A DNA stretch of 64,000 bases. It comes from Brasenia schreberi (lineage: Eukaryota > Streptophyta > Magnoliopsida > Nymphaeales > Cabombaceae). The DNA is taken from contig JAYKKT010000046.1 of assembly GCA_036023115.1 (NCBI GenBank), forward strand, positions 5,855,001 to 5,919,000. Direction: 5' to 3'. Positions 1-11,198 of this stretch are shown one piece after another (within the stretch, counting starts at the first letter, position 1; each line of letters opens with the position of its first letter). A model generated the notes under the pieces. It saw nothing but the letters and a program-made list of their open reading frames with translations. It was not told the DNA's origin and did no database searches. The translations under genes and the position numbers were made by a program.

Positions 1-523
1 TGCCTCAGCATGCACCGTCCTTGCATAAATACTTGGTGAAATAACACAATTCGTTTTTTCTCCTTCGTACATGCGGATCTCCGTATTTATGTATATACGT
101 ATTGGTGTGAGCTGTGTATAAGTATATGTACGTACTTACAGTACAAGATGACTCGTCGAGTGTGTTAAGAGACAGGATTTTGGGCCAAGAGTCGTTCTTG
201 AAGGGTAGAAAGTGGAGAATGGGGCAAGTAGCCAATAAACCTAATGAAAGAGAGATTGGGAGCCACAGGTAGGCCAAGGAGGAAGGGGGGGGCAACGCGA
301 CTCACCGTTGCATCGAAAGGACAACCCCCTTCTCACGATGACCGCCCAAACCCGAACCGCGGCCATTCCATGCACGATACGGCCATCCATCTCTCTCTCT
401 CTCTAATATATATACACATATATGTAAAATATCTAACCACAAACGTACTACATCAAGTCAGCAAAATGCATGCGTGATGTCATATATCATCGCTTTAAAT
501 GAGAAGATATCACTGGCTTGCTG

Positions 524-530
<7 letters not shown>

Positions 531-556
<26 letters not shown>
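531..556. repeat. CT microsatellite
   Basis: An uninterrupted CT dinucleotide run of about 26 bases. On the minus strand it reads as an Arg-Glu run, so open frames across it are artefacts. Confidence 0.9.
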
Positions 557-1794
557 AACATGATCCCCAAATACGAAGCTTGACAAAAGTTGAGGAAGAT
601 TGGATTGCACTGTAGGAGACGACCTCACTAAAAACTCAATAGATGTGAGTATTATTGACCTCTCGAGTGCACTTAGAGTCAGCATAAGATCTTCCATGAG
701 TACTGATGCCGGATTGGTCGAAAATCACTCCATATTGACATGCTTCACAATGTAGCTATCACTTCTACAATACGACACAATTCCGATTGTTGTTGTTATT
801 CAAAAGGCTAATCGACCTAGACGAAATAAAGAAATTTTGTTGTTATTTTAAATAACAAAAAGGCTAAATTAAAGTAACTTATGAAGAAAAAATACAAAGG
901 GAAACTTATACAATGTGAATTGAAGATAATGAGTAATTACAATCAACATAAAAGCGATATTTCACATGACAGTCTTTGAAACCTTCTACATATTATGTTT
1001 GTTTAATGGGTAGTTGCTATTTGATACACAGAAGGATAAACTTTCTCAATTTCGATCAGTTTAGATGCAGGATTCTAGAGACATACGTGATAGTAGATGA
1101 GAATAATGAACTTTATAAGTTTGGCAAAAAGTTTCGAGGAGTAAAGCTCCAACAGACTTGATCAAGTCGATTGGTGATAAACATAAAGATTTTTGTAGAC
1201 ATACAACTTAAACTAATCAAAGGAACCCACTTGTTTGATAAAAATGTGAATATTTATTGGAGTCTCAGTATACATTGGTAAATATTTGGATGTGTTCTTC
1301 AGCTATAGCTAGGACCTTTTATGTTAGACCTGTTTGATAGCATTCACAGAGAAAAGTCCTGTCACATATGATCCTGGACCTTATCTCACTCATGAAATTG
1401 CATTCATGGCTGTAATTTATGAACGCAGATGGAGTCTGTGCTACAGTGTAGATCTTACGTCAAAAGAACCGGTGCTCTCCAGGTCAAGGGTTCGACCCGA
1501 TAGAAACTTCAGGTTGAAGGTCCACAAATTGGACACTCCTGGGGTTCTGCCTGCCAATCTGGAAAAAAGAAGAGGTCTTAAACGAAGGTCATGAAATGGA
1601 CACCATAAGTTGAAAGTGAAAACAAAACCATGTAAATACCCATCAAACTAATCAGCTATTTCCTAAAAAGCACAAACATTTTCAATACTAAGCTAAGCTT
1701 CCTGTTTTGCAAACTGAATTTTAAATATACCCATTGTATTAAACCGAATTATATACCAGCAGGTGTTTGACCTTATATTTAATTAGTAGAATTT

Positions 1795-1975
1795 TTTTAT
1801 AGGGCAACAACTAGCTAATGACAACCACAAAAGTGTTGGAAAGAAACAATAAAGAATAATCTAGCTTATTGTGAGTTAACTGCTAACATGGCACATGATA
1901 GGGCTATGTGGAAACAAACAATCCATGTAGCCGACCCCGTCTAGTATGAAAAAAGGCTTAGTTGTTGTTGTTGCA
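1795..1975 (+). mobile_element. RTE-type LINE 3' end fragment
   Basis: This short piece matches the 3' end of the LINE copies at 47.4-48.6 kb and 51.5-52.5 kb. It contains the same stretch around 'aagtgttggaaagaaacaat' and 'gtgagttaactgctaacatg', then 'aaaaggcttag' followed by a TTG-triplet tail. No reverse transcriptase remains. It is a strongly 5'-truncated or fragmented insertion in plus orientation. Confidence 0.75.
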
Positions 1976-2059
1976 ACGACTAGCTAACCGTGCAAAGCAA
2001 ATATAGGAATAGCTTTTTCTATATATACTAGATGCATACTTGAAAATGTTATTTTCATG

Positions 2060-2414
2060 TAGACATGGTCGGTTTGGAACCAGTCTAACAGTCTGAACTG
2101 GAACCCAACCGACCGTAAAACCGCCGGTAATTGGAACCAGCTCCAGAACTGTAACTGGAATGGAGAACCCTCGGTTCGATTACAGTTCATTATTTTATTG
2201 AATATTACAAGTTGAACGGTGGCTAATGCTGTCTGCCACTGTTGAGCTAGGTGGAGAGTTTGACTGCCTGAAGGACAATGCTCCATTTCTTTCAAGAAAA
2301 AATTAATTGATTTCGGGACAATTCCAAAATTGAAACCGAAATCTCCCTAAAACCAGAACCACCCCTAGAGCGGTTTGGTTCCGGTTCCAAGCAACCCAAA
2401 ATCGGACATGTCTA
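2060..2414. mobile_element. hAT-like MITE with terminal inverted repeats
   Basis: The segment starts with tagacatggtcggttt and ends with aaaatcggacatgtcta, which are imperfect inverted copies of each other. The interior is dominated by degenerate ggttccggttcc / ggaaccgg motifs. The 8 bases before it (ttttcatg) and after it (tttccaag) match at 6 of 8 positions, as expected for a worn hAT target-site duplication. No transposase frame is present, so it is non-autonomous. The hAT assignment is inferred from duplication length and subterminal repeats. Several more decayed relatives lie in this window. Confidence 0.55.
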
Positions 2415-2799
2415 TTTCCAAGTTCAGGCACGAGTTAGCTTTTGTAATATTCATAACATTCTCTGTCTTTTTAAAACCACTCTTTTTCTTCTGGTCAATG
2501 TAAATTTATATGAAAATTGCATCGGTTCTAGTCGTTATATATTGGCCATGGATGCATATTCTTTGTAATGCCCACATCTTTAACCAAGTCTACTTCTTCT
2601 ACGTTAGTTGTGGTTAGCCAGACTTCCTGTAAGTTAAGCTTTTAAGCTGTGATCAGAGATGGATTTATACCGGAAAGATGGCACCACAAGACAAATTAAG
2701 ACCAAACTAAGCTTTACTATAGTTGCGGGGTACCCTTTGTTTGATCCGAGCTCACAACCGGCAATGTAAGGCGAACCCAGCCCTACAGTTAGGAAATAT

Positions 2800-2800
<1 letters not shown>

Positions 2801-2841
<41 letters not shown>
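2801..2841. repeat. Compound (GT)n(GA)n microsatellite
   Basis: About 10 GT units pass directly into about 10 GA units. Confidence 0.9.
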
Positions 2842-3619
2842 CGCATGGATCAACTTGGATAAATATTTTAAGGTTAATTATTAAGTTTGTATTCATGCGC
2901 ATCGTGTAAAGGCAAGATCTTGATTTTAGATTAAGTTGGGAAATATGAGTGACCAATTAGTGATTGAGAAAGCAATATAAATTTCTTAAATTGGGCACTT
3001 GGACAAGCTCATTGCATGATTGGAGCTCTTGAGTTCATGGCACCATCTTTATGCTTTGATCTCCAAGGTAACATGGTCGTGAAATCACGGCCGTCGGTAT
3101 GCACTAGCATGAAAGGCAGTTGACAACTTTTGATCTATTTTTGAGGTCGCGAATCAGCTCAATTAGGGATCATACGTTGTTTGATTTCAAGGACTCGCAA
3201 TGCTTTTTGGTACCTAACATCCTTGTAGAGGCTGTTTGATAAGTAATTTAGCTTTGGAGAAATTCCCATCCCTGATGAAAAATATCTGCAACCATCAAAT
3301 GTGACTTGTGTATCGTTTGTGTCAGTGATATTTACATATTTGCAATCCATGGGTTCTTTCGTTTGTTTTATAAAGTTGAAACTCTTTTTTTGTAATGCTT
3401 ACATATATATATGGTTCGAGTTTTATATTAAGGAACTTATTTTACGAAATCTCTCAACACAATGTCATCATTAAATAACATAAACAAAAATACTTCTTAA
3501 ATATGCTTTTGTGAAAATAAAAAGAAGTAGAACGTTGATTCCTAGTGCAATCTAATATGAACATCAAAAGCATATTTAAATACCAAAAAGGCTTGTTTTT
3601 ACTAATCTTTGAAGGTTCA

Positions 3620-3725
3620 ATGGGGAGGCCGAAGCCAATTGCATGCCCGGAGAATCACTCATAGCCTTCAACTTGTGATTTGACTCCATAGCCAGGTTAG
3701 CTATAGGTCGTTGTGCTTCATAAAG
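3620..3725 (-). mobile_element. tRNA-derived SINE-like copy
   Basis: Read on the minus strand it has a D-arm-like 'tagctaacctggctatgg', a segment 'caaatcacaagttgaagg', a degraded B box and the tail 'ttggcttcggcctcc'. The order and wording match the copies near 8.0, 24.8 and 56.9 kb. The head resembles an elongator tRNA-Met in layout; that origin is inferred. Confidence 0.6.
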
Positions 3726-4205
3726 ATGACTTTTTATTGCTACACCTACAGTTTTTCTGGTACAATCACATCCAGTTCTCTGACCCAGATTCTCAACATC
3801 CATTTCCTCGCTCTGAGCATAAATAAAGGTCTCTTGCCTGTATATATAGAGAGAGAAAGATGTGGAGTTTCGATTTTTATTATTTAAATATGAAACATCT
3901 ATCTCTTAATCTAGTGGCACAAATAAGCATAAAAGATCTAGCATAAATTATTTTCTTTAAAGAGAGAGGTTGAGAGAGTAACTTTTGTTTTTTTATTAAT
4001 TGAATATGAATCATCTATCTCTTAACGAAATGCAAATGAATATAAAAAATCTAACATAAATTATTCTCTCTCTCTCTCCCCTCCGCTCTCTCTATATATT
4101 TGAGCTTGTGCACATTTGGTAAGGTAAGGCGGCACTGGGCCCTAAGCTTTGAATCGACCAAACAATAATAAATTATATATAACATAAATACAAAGGAAAA
4201 AATAG

Positions 4206-4320
4206 GTGAGCTGTAAGGATTAGCTCAGCTGACACCGCTCTCGACTGGCGTGGTGGCTGGCCTCTAGTTCAACTCCCAGGGCTCCCGCACCGGCTTTGGC
4301 CTCTCGTTGTAAAGAGGAAA
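4206..4320 (+). mobile_element. tRNA-derived SINE-like copy (second head type)
   Basis: It shows an A-box-like 'ggattagctcagctgacacc', a B-box-like 'tagttcaactcccaggg' and the family tail 'ggctttggcctctcgttgta'. The same tail recurs at 14.3, 23.2, 55.3, 57.3 and 60.7 kb. It probably began as a Pol III transcript. Confidence 0.55.
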
Positions 4321-4646
4321 AGAGAAAAGAAATATAGGAAACCCCTGGTGACGATCATCAAATTGACAGTATCGAAGAATATGCGGAGACCCCACCCTCA
4401 CTTCCCATCCCATCCCATCCTTTTGGAGGGCACAACCCAATGAGCCAAGTTGCCCGCAGTGAGCCTTAATGCCGGGAACCCCAATTTCAAGCTGGTGGAC
4501 CTTCCTAGCTATTAATCAGTTCAGGCACACGTAGACGGTGGAATCTGATGAGACCACAGAATAGACAGCTCGGTCAGGACGTCACGTCGAACTGCTCATG
4601 TAGCTCACACCGAGGGGCCTTCATTCGAATCTCAGATTCAGCCCAA

Positions 4647-4686
<40 letters not shown>

Positions 4687-4687
4687 T
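4647..4687. repeat. Compound (TC)n(TG)n microsatellite
   Basis: A TC run continues directly into a TG run. Confidence 0.9.
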
Positions 4688-5150
4688 TTGGCCAGTGATG
4701 GGCCATGCTCTCCCTCAATTCCTTTCGCGTTTCTTCTTGACTTGAAGAATAACAGTAGATACAAATACCACGAGGAATGAAAATAAAAGTTATTTTTCAG
4801 TTCTGAGCTGTTCTGGCTTCCATAAATGATAAACCTAAAAACTATATTCTATCCTGCCCTTCACTAGTGCCGCACACACACATAAATCACATAAACCCGG
4901 AGTATGTACTGTCATGTGAAAGCGTTGTATGACATTTAGATCAGATAATCAAAGATTTGTTATTTATAGGAAACCTTTGTATTTACCAAGTTTTCCTTTC
5001 ATGTATTGTAATCAATCTTTACTATAGTAACAAAAGATCAAAAGGTTGCTTTTTGAATCGAATACAATCTATAAATTCATCCATCGCTTTGAGTAGATGT
5101 TTTAAACCATTAAGAACAATTTAGTACAATTGCTTATAAAATAAGCTATG

Positions 5151-5154
<4 letters not shown>

Positions 5155-5232
<78 letters not shown>
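5155..5232. repeat. Compound (CT)n(AT)n microsatellite
   Basis: About 16 CT units are followed by about 20 AT units with one interruption. The CT-then-AT order recurs at 57.86 and 60.03 kb. Confidence 0.9.
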
Positions 5233-5234
<2 letters not shown>

Positions 5235-5569
5235 CCATCAATCTTCTTCCCAACGTCAAGTTGATCAAGTTGGTGCCTTCTATGATTCCGATTACATCGG
5301 GTTCCTTCGCACATGACTTTAATTTTTCAAATAGAGCTGTGTAACCTGTCTATTTCTGTCATTTCTTGTCAATATCATAACATTTCATTTTCAAATATAG
5401 AATAGAACCTCCTGCATCTCCTATGATTATACTAACATATCTAAACCTGAATTCTGCGCCCGCCATCCAGCCGTCTCCATGCTCCGTGCTAGATCGGGTT
5501 CCGACATGAATCCTTAGTTGTATTTAGACAGCTTTTGGGTCATCTGAACACTTTAATCTGAAAAAACCA

Positions 5570-5733
5570 GATCAAGCTTTTGAGTTTACTACCAAAACTT
5601 TAGATCGAGAAGAAAATCTTGAAAATATAGATATTTTTATTTTACTGGGGGGATCAAGCTTTTGAGTTTACTACCAAAACTTTAGATCGAGAAGAAAAAC
5701 ATGAAAATCTAGATTCTTTTATTTTACGAAGGG
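5570..5733 (+). repeat. 82-bp tandem duplication
   Basis: Two adjacent units start 'gatcaagcttttgagtttac', at 5570 and 5652. They share the same interior including 'ctttagatcgagaagaaaa' and differ at a few positions near the unit ends. Nothing suggests coding function. Confidence 0.85.
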
Positions 5734-6544
5734 ATAAGCTCAGTGTAGGTTTGCCTCTAAGGTTAGTTCAGCTTTGCCTCTACTCGGACTCAAAGATGCC
5801 TTCTATTGTAAAATTTGGCTACAAATGACCTATACACACAAATATTTGATTATATATTAAGTAACAAAATGAGCATAATCTATGTTAGATATGAATTATA
5901 CGATTCAAATGAATTTGGTGGAACATTTTGTTCATTCATGTCAACTAATGTATGATGAGATCGTCTTGATTGGAGATCGTAAGGATCCTAAAATCAATAT
6001 GAGGATCTAATTAAGATACATAAAATGGTTGGGATCCAAAATTTCAGCCTTCAAAGAATCACAAGACGGTACGATTCAATGAGGGGTCGATCTAGAATTT
6101 TTTGTGGGATGGGACTAATTATTCGACCATTTGAGGTGGGGCAAACCACCAAACTAAGGTATCCCCATAATGGGGTTTAAGAATCAATTAGGTGTTCGGT
6201 TTCTGCAAATATCGTTGAAATTAGGGTTGTGGGTTGGTGACCAATATCTTGTTCTTTACAACTAGAGCTAAGCTTTCATAATGAGCTCCTTGAGTGTAGC
6301 ACCCAAGGCACAAGTCAAAAGCTTTCAATATCTTGCAGCTGAATAAAGCACCACCTATTGAGAAGCTTTACCAGAATTTCAGATCCTATTTGAAGGATAG
6401 TAGAATAGTTTAGCTTTGTAACTTTGAGCTCGTGTTGGAACCTAATTTCAGTATTGTAAAGGGTATTTTTTTAATCAAATCTAATCTTATAAGGAAAAAG
6501 GCTCTTTGATCAAAAACCTAAAAGAGCAAAATTGCACCTTATTT

Positions 6545-6645
6545 GCACATCAAGCACAGGGGTTTGACTCACAAGTTGAAGGTCATGAGTTCGATACTGG
6601 GGGCATGCATATGGCTTCGGTATCCTCATTGCTCCGAAAAACAAA
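6545..6645 (+). mobile_element. SINE-like fragment
   Basis: It contains 'gactcacaagttgaaggtca', a B-box-like 'gagttcgatactggg' and a damaged family tail 'tggcttcggtatcctc'. The layout matches the minus-strand copies at 3.6, 8.0 and 56.9 kb. The 5' part is unclear. Confidence 0.5.
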
Positions 6646-6917
6646 AGTGCACCTTATTTACAAATAGTTAAGATTTAATTTGACGCCCCACACCTGATTT
6701 TATTCGTTTCATCCATGGATCTTGTGGTGCGTTAAAATTTTAAAACGCATCCAGCACCTTCAGAATTTTTAATTGCCATTAAACAAAATAGTTGAGCATG
6801 AAGAGATAATTTAGGAAGAGAAATTGACTTGCCATACAAAGCCTACCGTTTTGGGCAGTGAGGATTGGATGCTGCGGCTGCCTTCCTTGATCATTAATCA
6901 AGCAGTCAGTCTGCAAA

Positions 6918-7567
6918 ATGAACGGAGAGAAGGAAAGAAGACGAGAAACGAGGAGCAACGGCAAAGAGTCCTGCAGAGATGTCCTCATCACCAAGTACTT
7001 CGCCTCAACAAGAGCCAACCAATCAAGAAAGATTGATGGGCAGGAGGACCAAATCTCGAAGTGGAGGCAGCCAACGTCAACCGTTGGATACAATCGTAGG
7101 GCCGAGCTCCTTGCTTACATGCAAAGGCTGAAGACCAATAATGGGAGCAGTGCAGAGGAAGGATCATAGGATCTTGTTGGATCAAATCAGAAGAGTACAT
7201 GGAAGAACACACGCAAGAAGGTAACTGAGTCCATTGGCATATCGAAATTAATTGACATGGGTAATATGAAATCATGAATTTGCACCAAAATGCATGTCAT
7301 GAATTCGTATAGCCTACCGTATCTAATGTGAGAAAAAGGTTTGGTTTGGTTTGGTTTATCATGATCTCCCATCCGTGGCCTAAAAGAGGAAACAAGGGCG
7401 AAGTCGAATAGGTACCTTACAGATCAACTGCGTGGTTTGATAACAGAATATGAAATGGAGATGGCCAACGAAAATTTAAGGTTCCCTAATTTGGATCCCT
7501 GGAGTATCAAACAGATACAGAAGGATCAGACTCAAAGAGAAGATAGGGCGCTTCGCAAATCTTAGAT
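6918..7567 (+). CDS. Possible small two-exon gene, unrecognised
   Basis: I do not recognise this. The first frame, 6918-7169, encodes a basic, highly charged 83-residue peptide ending in a stop, with the segment YNRRAELLAYMQRLK. A second open stretch at about 7382-7567 reads RYLTDQLRGLITEYEMEMAN and ends at a TAG; it is rich in charged residues and would suit a short helix. A GT donor is available after 'cacacgcaagaag' at about 7220, but the first frame stops before it, so the pieces cannot be joined without assuming a different frame. They may be exons of a small plant gene, a decayed gene, or chance. A transcript would decide. Confidence 0.2.
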
Positions 7568-8021
7568 TCTATTATGTATGTATCTTCTTTCTAATGCTCA
7601 ATTTTCTCCTTGGTTTGATGGGATACTGTTGTCTCTGCATCTTCTTTCTTTCTTCTTAGTCTTTTTCACCTTTCATCTCCCCTGGTTGGTTGCAGAGGCG
7701 ATTGAGGTGCAGTCTGAGACATAGGCGCAAGCTGTACATGTAAAGGAGAGTGAGAGAGGTCGCGACACCAACAGATTCGACCTTGCCAGGCGTGCGTGAT
7801 GCACCTTTAAGTGGTTCGTGCCAAGATTATCTCGAAGTTCCTTGTCATAAAAAGGATGCAGTTATATATGGGCATCCGGCCGGCTTCAAGCATTTTGTTT
7901 TGTGGTTCCTTCCTGCAGGCATTTCGTGGAAGCCATGTCCATGATATTTGTCATATTAGCATTCCCTCCAGTGTTGGAATTATTTATAACAGCACAATTT
8001 TAAACACAACTTTTAGTACAA

Positions 8022-8125
8022 GTGGAGGCCGAAGCCAGATGACTGCTCGGTGTATGAAACTCATAACCTTCAATTTGTGAGTCGACTCCCTATCCAGGTG
8101 AGGCAGGGCTCGTGTTGCAATTTTC
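8022..8125 (-). mobile_element. tRNA-derived SINE-like copy
   Basis: Read on the minus strand: 'gcctcacctggatagggag', then 'cgactcacaaattgaaggtt', then a B-box-like 'atgagtttcatac' and the tail 'tctggcttcggcctcc'. It is closely related to the copies at 3.6 and 24.8 kb. Confidence 0.6.
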
Positions 8126-9212
8126 TATAATTTTCGATAAGAAGGCTCTGTTATATAGAGCCACACAAGATCCACGCCAGCGATCGAACTCATGACCTAT
8201 TATCATAGCGATAACCCGCATCCATGTCAATTATATGCTTCTTTTCTATCATTTCTCTGTTCCTTGTCGAGCATTTGTTGGTTGTTATTGAAATAGGTGA
8301 ACAATACAAAGATGGGCGTTGAATAATCACTGTTTCATGTATATACACATTGTTCTATATTCAAGCTCAGAAATGAAGTTTGCCCTATGACTGTTGTATA
8401 ATTTTAGTAATATCTAAACCCTTGTGACGCACTTTTTACACATGGAGCAATCACTCTCCTAGACAGTGAGTCGGCTCATAAGGACCTTCAACATCAAATC
8501 ATAACCATCTAACCGAGTGCAACAAGATTTGGATCAATGCTTCGGTAAACTTGTGAGAAATATATTCAAAATTTGGTTCTCATTTTCATCGTTTCGTGTA
8601 ATCCCCCATGGAATCTCCTGGCTGTTCTACAGTGAGCCACGGTAGGGAGGATGCCCCCACTTGGGAGTCGCTACTGTCTTTAAATTGAGTAATCCGGGAA
8701 AAACTGTGGGGACTATTCCCGTAAAAGAATCCCATCGGCAGGTGGAACAAAAGCTGTGCATTTTTGTTGATTGGTTGGCTAGAAGGTAAGAACGTATGCA
8801 TTACTGTTTCAACGGCAATGTGGAAACCTTACAGGAAGGGTGAGGAGAGCTCATTTACTCGCTCTCATCTTATAGAAGATAAGAACGTATAGCAGTGCAT
8901 TTTTGTTTCTCTTTTCCGCATGCCTTAACATCCGCTGACAGAATGTCACAAACATGTTCCTGAAAGTTGTAAAATGTCACATAGATTCTGTTTCTTTATA
9001 TTAATGTATTAATAATTACTGAAAATAGTATGCTTTGAATCCATATATACACACATACGTAAATGTGTATAGTATGTATGTATAAATGAAGCCATGTAAA
9101 AGCTTCTCTATTGCATCCACTTAAGACATCTCTAAGTTCCAAGGTGAGCAGCAGAGTAGTAATTTTCTTGCACCTTTCGAGAAATTTTGATGAGCTTCCG
9201 TAAGTCGAGTGG

Positions 9213-9665
9213 CTGGTTTGGACGTGCCTGGCGGTTTGAATCCAAATCGAACTGCCTTTGGAACTGGAACCAGGCCAACTACAGATGGAACCGGAAGGTG
9301 GAACCCTAGACAAACTGAGAGACGATATCACTAACCGAACCGTTGACCTCTTCTGTTCGTTTTCAGTTCCACCCTCCGGAAAACTGAAACTGAATTAGCT
9401 ATTTCAAATTCCGACTCCAAAATCCCACATTTGCTCGGAACCAAATCAAAGCGAGGAACAGAATTGAAATTGTTGAACTATAGACCAGAACTGTCTCATA
9501 TACTTCTAAAATTCACTTTAATGATAACGTTTTATTCTCCAAGGAACAAATTTTGGGTGTTTACAGGTTCCTAATTCAGGATCCAGTGGTACTGGCACCG
9601 GCGGTTTGGAAGTGCTCGAACTAGTTTATCCCAAAACCGGCCAGATCTGGCCCAAAGCAGCTGTG
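9213..9665. mobile_element. Decayed ggttcc-rich MITE-like sequence
   Basis: The region is full of degenerate 'ggaactggaaccagg', 'ccaaatcgaactg' and 'accggcggtttgga' motifs, like the interior of the hAT-like element at 2060-2414. I cannot define terminal repeats, so the borders are approximate. Confidence 0.4.
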
Positions 9666-11198
9666 TGCAGATTCTCATCATGTTTGGTCCATTTCTTTAT
9701 AATCCCTGGAACTTCTTTTTCCTATCCGAAATGGTTGGTGGAGATTGAGAACGCTCAGTAACTGAAACTTGCGGTTCGATGGTAATTGGTAATTCCTAGT
9801 GGACTGCATTTTTGCAAACTTGTGCAGTTGAATCACTGTCGATGGTCTCAAATTAGAATTATAAACAGGAGATTTATGTTAGATAACCCTAATAAGTTCT
9901 TACAATCCTCAATTTGAGTCACCTCTGATTCAATTGCGTTTATAATCTACTCGGTGGTTGTTCTTAAATATGTTTGGAAGTGTAAGATATTTGAAACAAA
10001 TACTGTAGCTGGTCCCAAATCCAAGGTCGGGTTGGACCATCCAAAGAGTACGAGGAGCAATATACTAATAAGGGAAGTTGATCATTGGTAGATTCTTAAC
10101 TCATAAAAACAAATTTCCTGCCTCACAGTTGTGGTTTTTACCATTCCTAAACCTTAATTTTCGTTATAGTGCTGCATATTCTGATGCTTCGAAAGTTTAA
10201 CCTCGAGATGGATAAACTCGTCCTCTAAGGAATTCACACAAGAGAAAGATTTAATCTCGCGTATGAATCAACTTCTCAACCATAAGAGAAGAATTCGATT
10301 TTCTCAAGTTAGAAGAATTCAATTTTCCTGCAAACTGTTGAAGAGGTGAATCCATATCTCACGTTTTGATTGCGCTGCTCAACAGTTGAAATATAATTTG
10401 GATTCTCAAAAATTAAGAATTCACAGATTGGGTAAATGAACAAAACGTGTTCTCTCGGACCAGATCTAATGTCATCTACATACGTTCCTCACTCGCTACG
10501 CACTCGCTTGCGTACGCGCTTCCTACAAGCAAACGCCGTAGCCACTGAGATCCTTCCCTCAGTTCACATAGCACAGTTTGTCCCTTTCCCTGCCATGAGA
10601 ACGGCCCTTGATTTCAACGTCTCGCTATCACACGATTCGTAGATCTTCCACTGTTCCACGCATGCTGCTGCAGACGTTCTTTGACTATTTGCCACGCGAC
10701 GTCTTCATATTTAGAGAGAGTATTTTATGCAACAGTTGTCAGTATTATGTACAAGGAGAAATCTCCACCGTCCATGCTCACATGATGGAGAGATCTAGTT
10801 CACCTCGCTCTCATAAATATCAAAGGTTTTAGTTGACAAGTATGGTCCAGGTTCAACACAAATCAACATAAGGATCTATAATATGATTGATCTGCCTCTC
10901 CGAGTCTCTATTTCTCTCTAAACAATGATGTTTTATCATTGAATTTTCTATTGTTTATCTACTGTTACAAGGTCAAACCACAATCCTTCCAAGGCGAAGC
11001 TCTGAGCGAGTTAGGAGAGCCAACGGCTTATTCAACAAAGAAGCAATACAAAAGCCTGATTCAGGAGGAACGATATCTCTTGCATCATCCCGCTAAACAA
11101 AGAGCCCTCTACTCTCAGATCAATCCTTATCTCGTCTACCCAGATTGCTACTTTGTCCATTAAAAAGGTTAAGAGAAAACATATAGAGAAGGTCATAA

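Larger units (their letters stand above)
1..2059. other. Gene-free repeat-rich stretch
   Basis: I see no convincing coding region. Open frames here are short, lack recognisable motifs and often run through CT-rich or AT-rich repeats. The stretch holds a CT microsatellite, a possible SINE-like piece around 1440-1560 that includes a tRNA B-box-like ggttcgacccg, and an RTE LINE tail at about 1795-1975, annotated separately. Confidence 0.6.
2415..5569. other. Gene-free stretch with SSRs and SINE-like copies
   Basis: No coding region can be supported. The region holds compound microsatellites near 2.8, 4.65 and 5.15 kb and two SINE-like copies (minus strand near 3.6-3.7 kb, plus strand near 4.2-4.3 kb). 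Short open frames are uninformative or run through dinucleotide repeats. Confidence 0.6.
5734..11198. other. Mostly gene-free stretch upstream of the receptor kinase
   Basis: Apart from the doubtful exons at 6.9-7.6 kb, I see no genes. The stretch contains SINE-like copies at 6.5 and 8.0 kb and decayed ggttcc-rich MITE-like sequence at 9.2-9.7 kb. The last kilobase should contain the promoter of the kinase gene, but I cannot point to an unambiguous TATA box there. Confidence 0.5.

Noticed and set aside
7241..7372. Short open frames around the possible small gene at 7 kb
   Set aside because: They conflict with each other and have no initiator context or motif; only the two charged stretches were kept, at low confidence.
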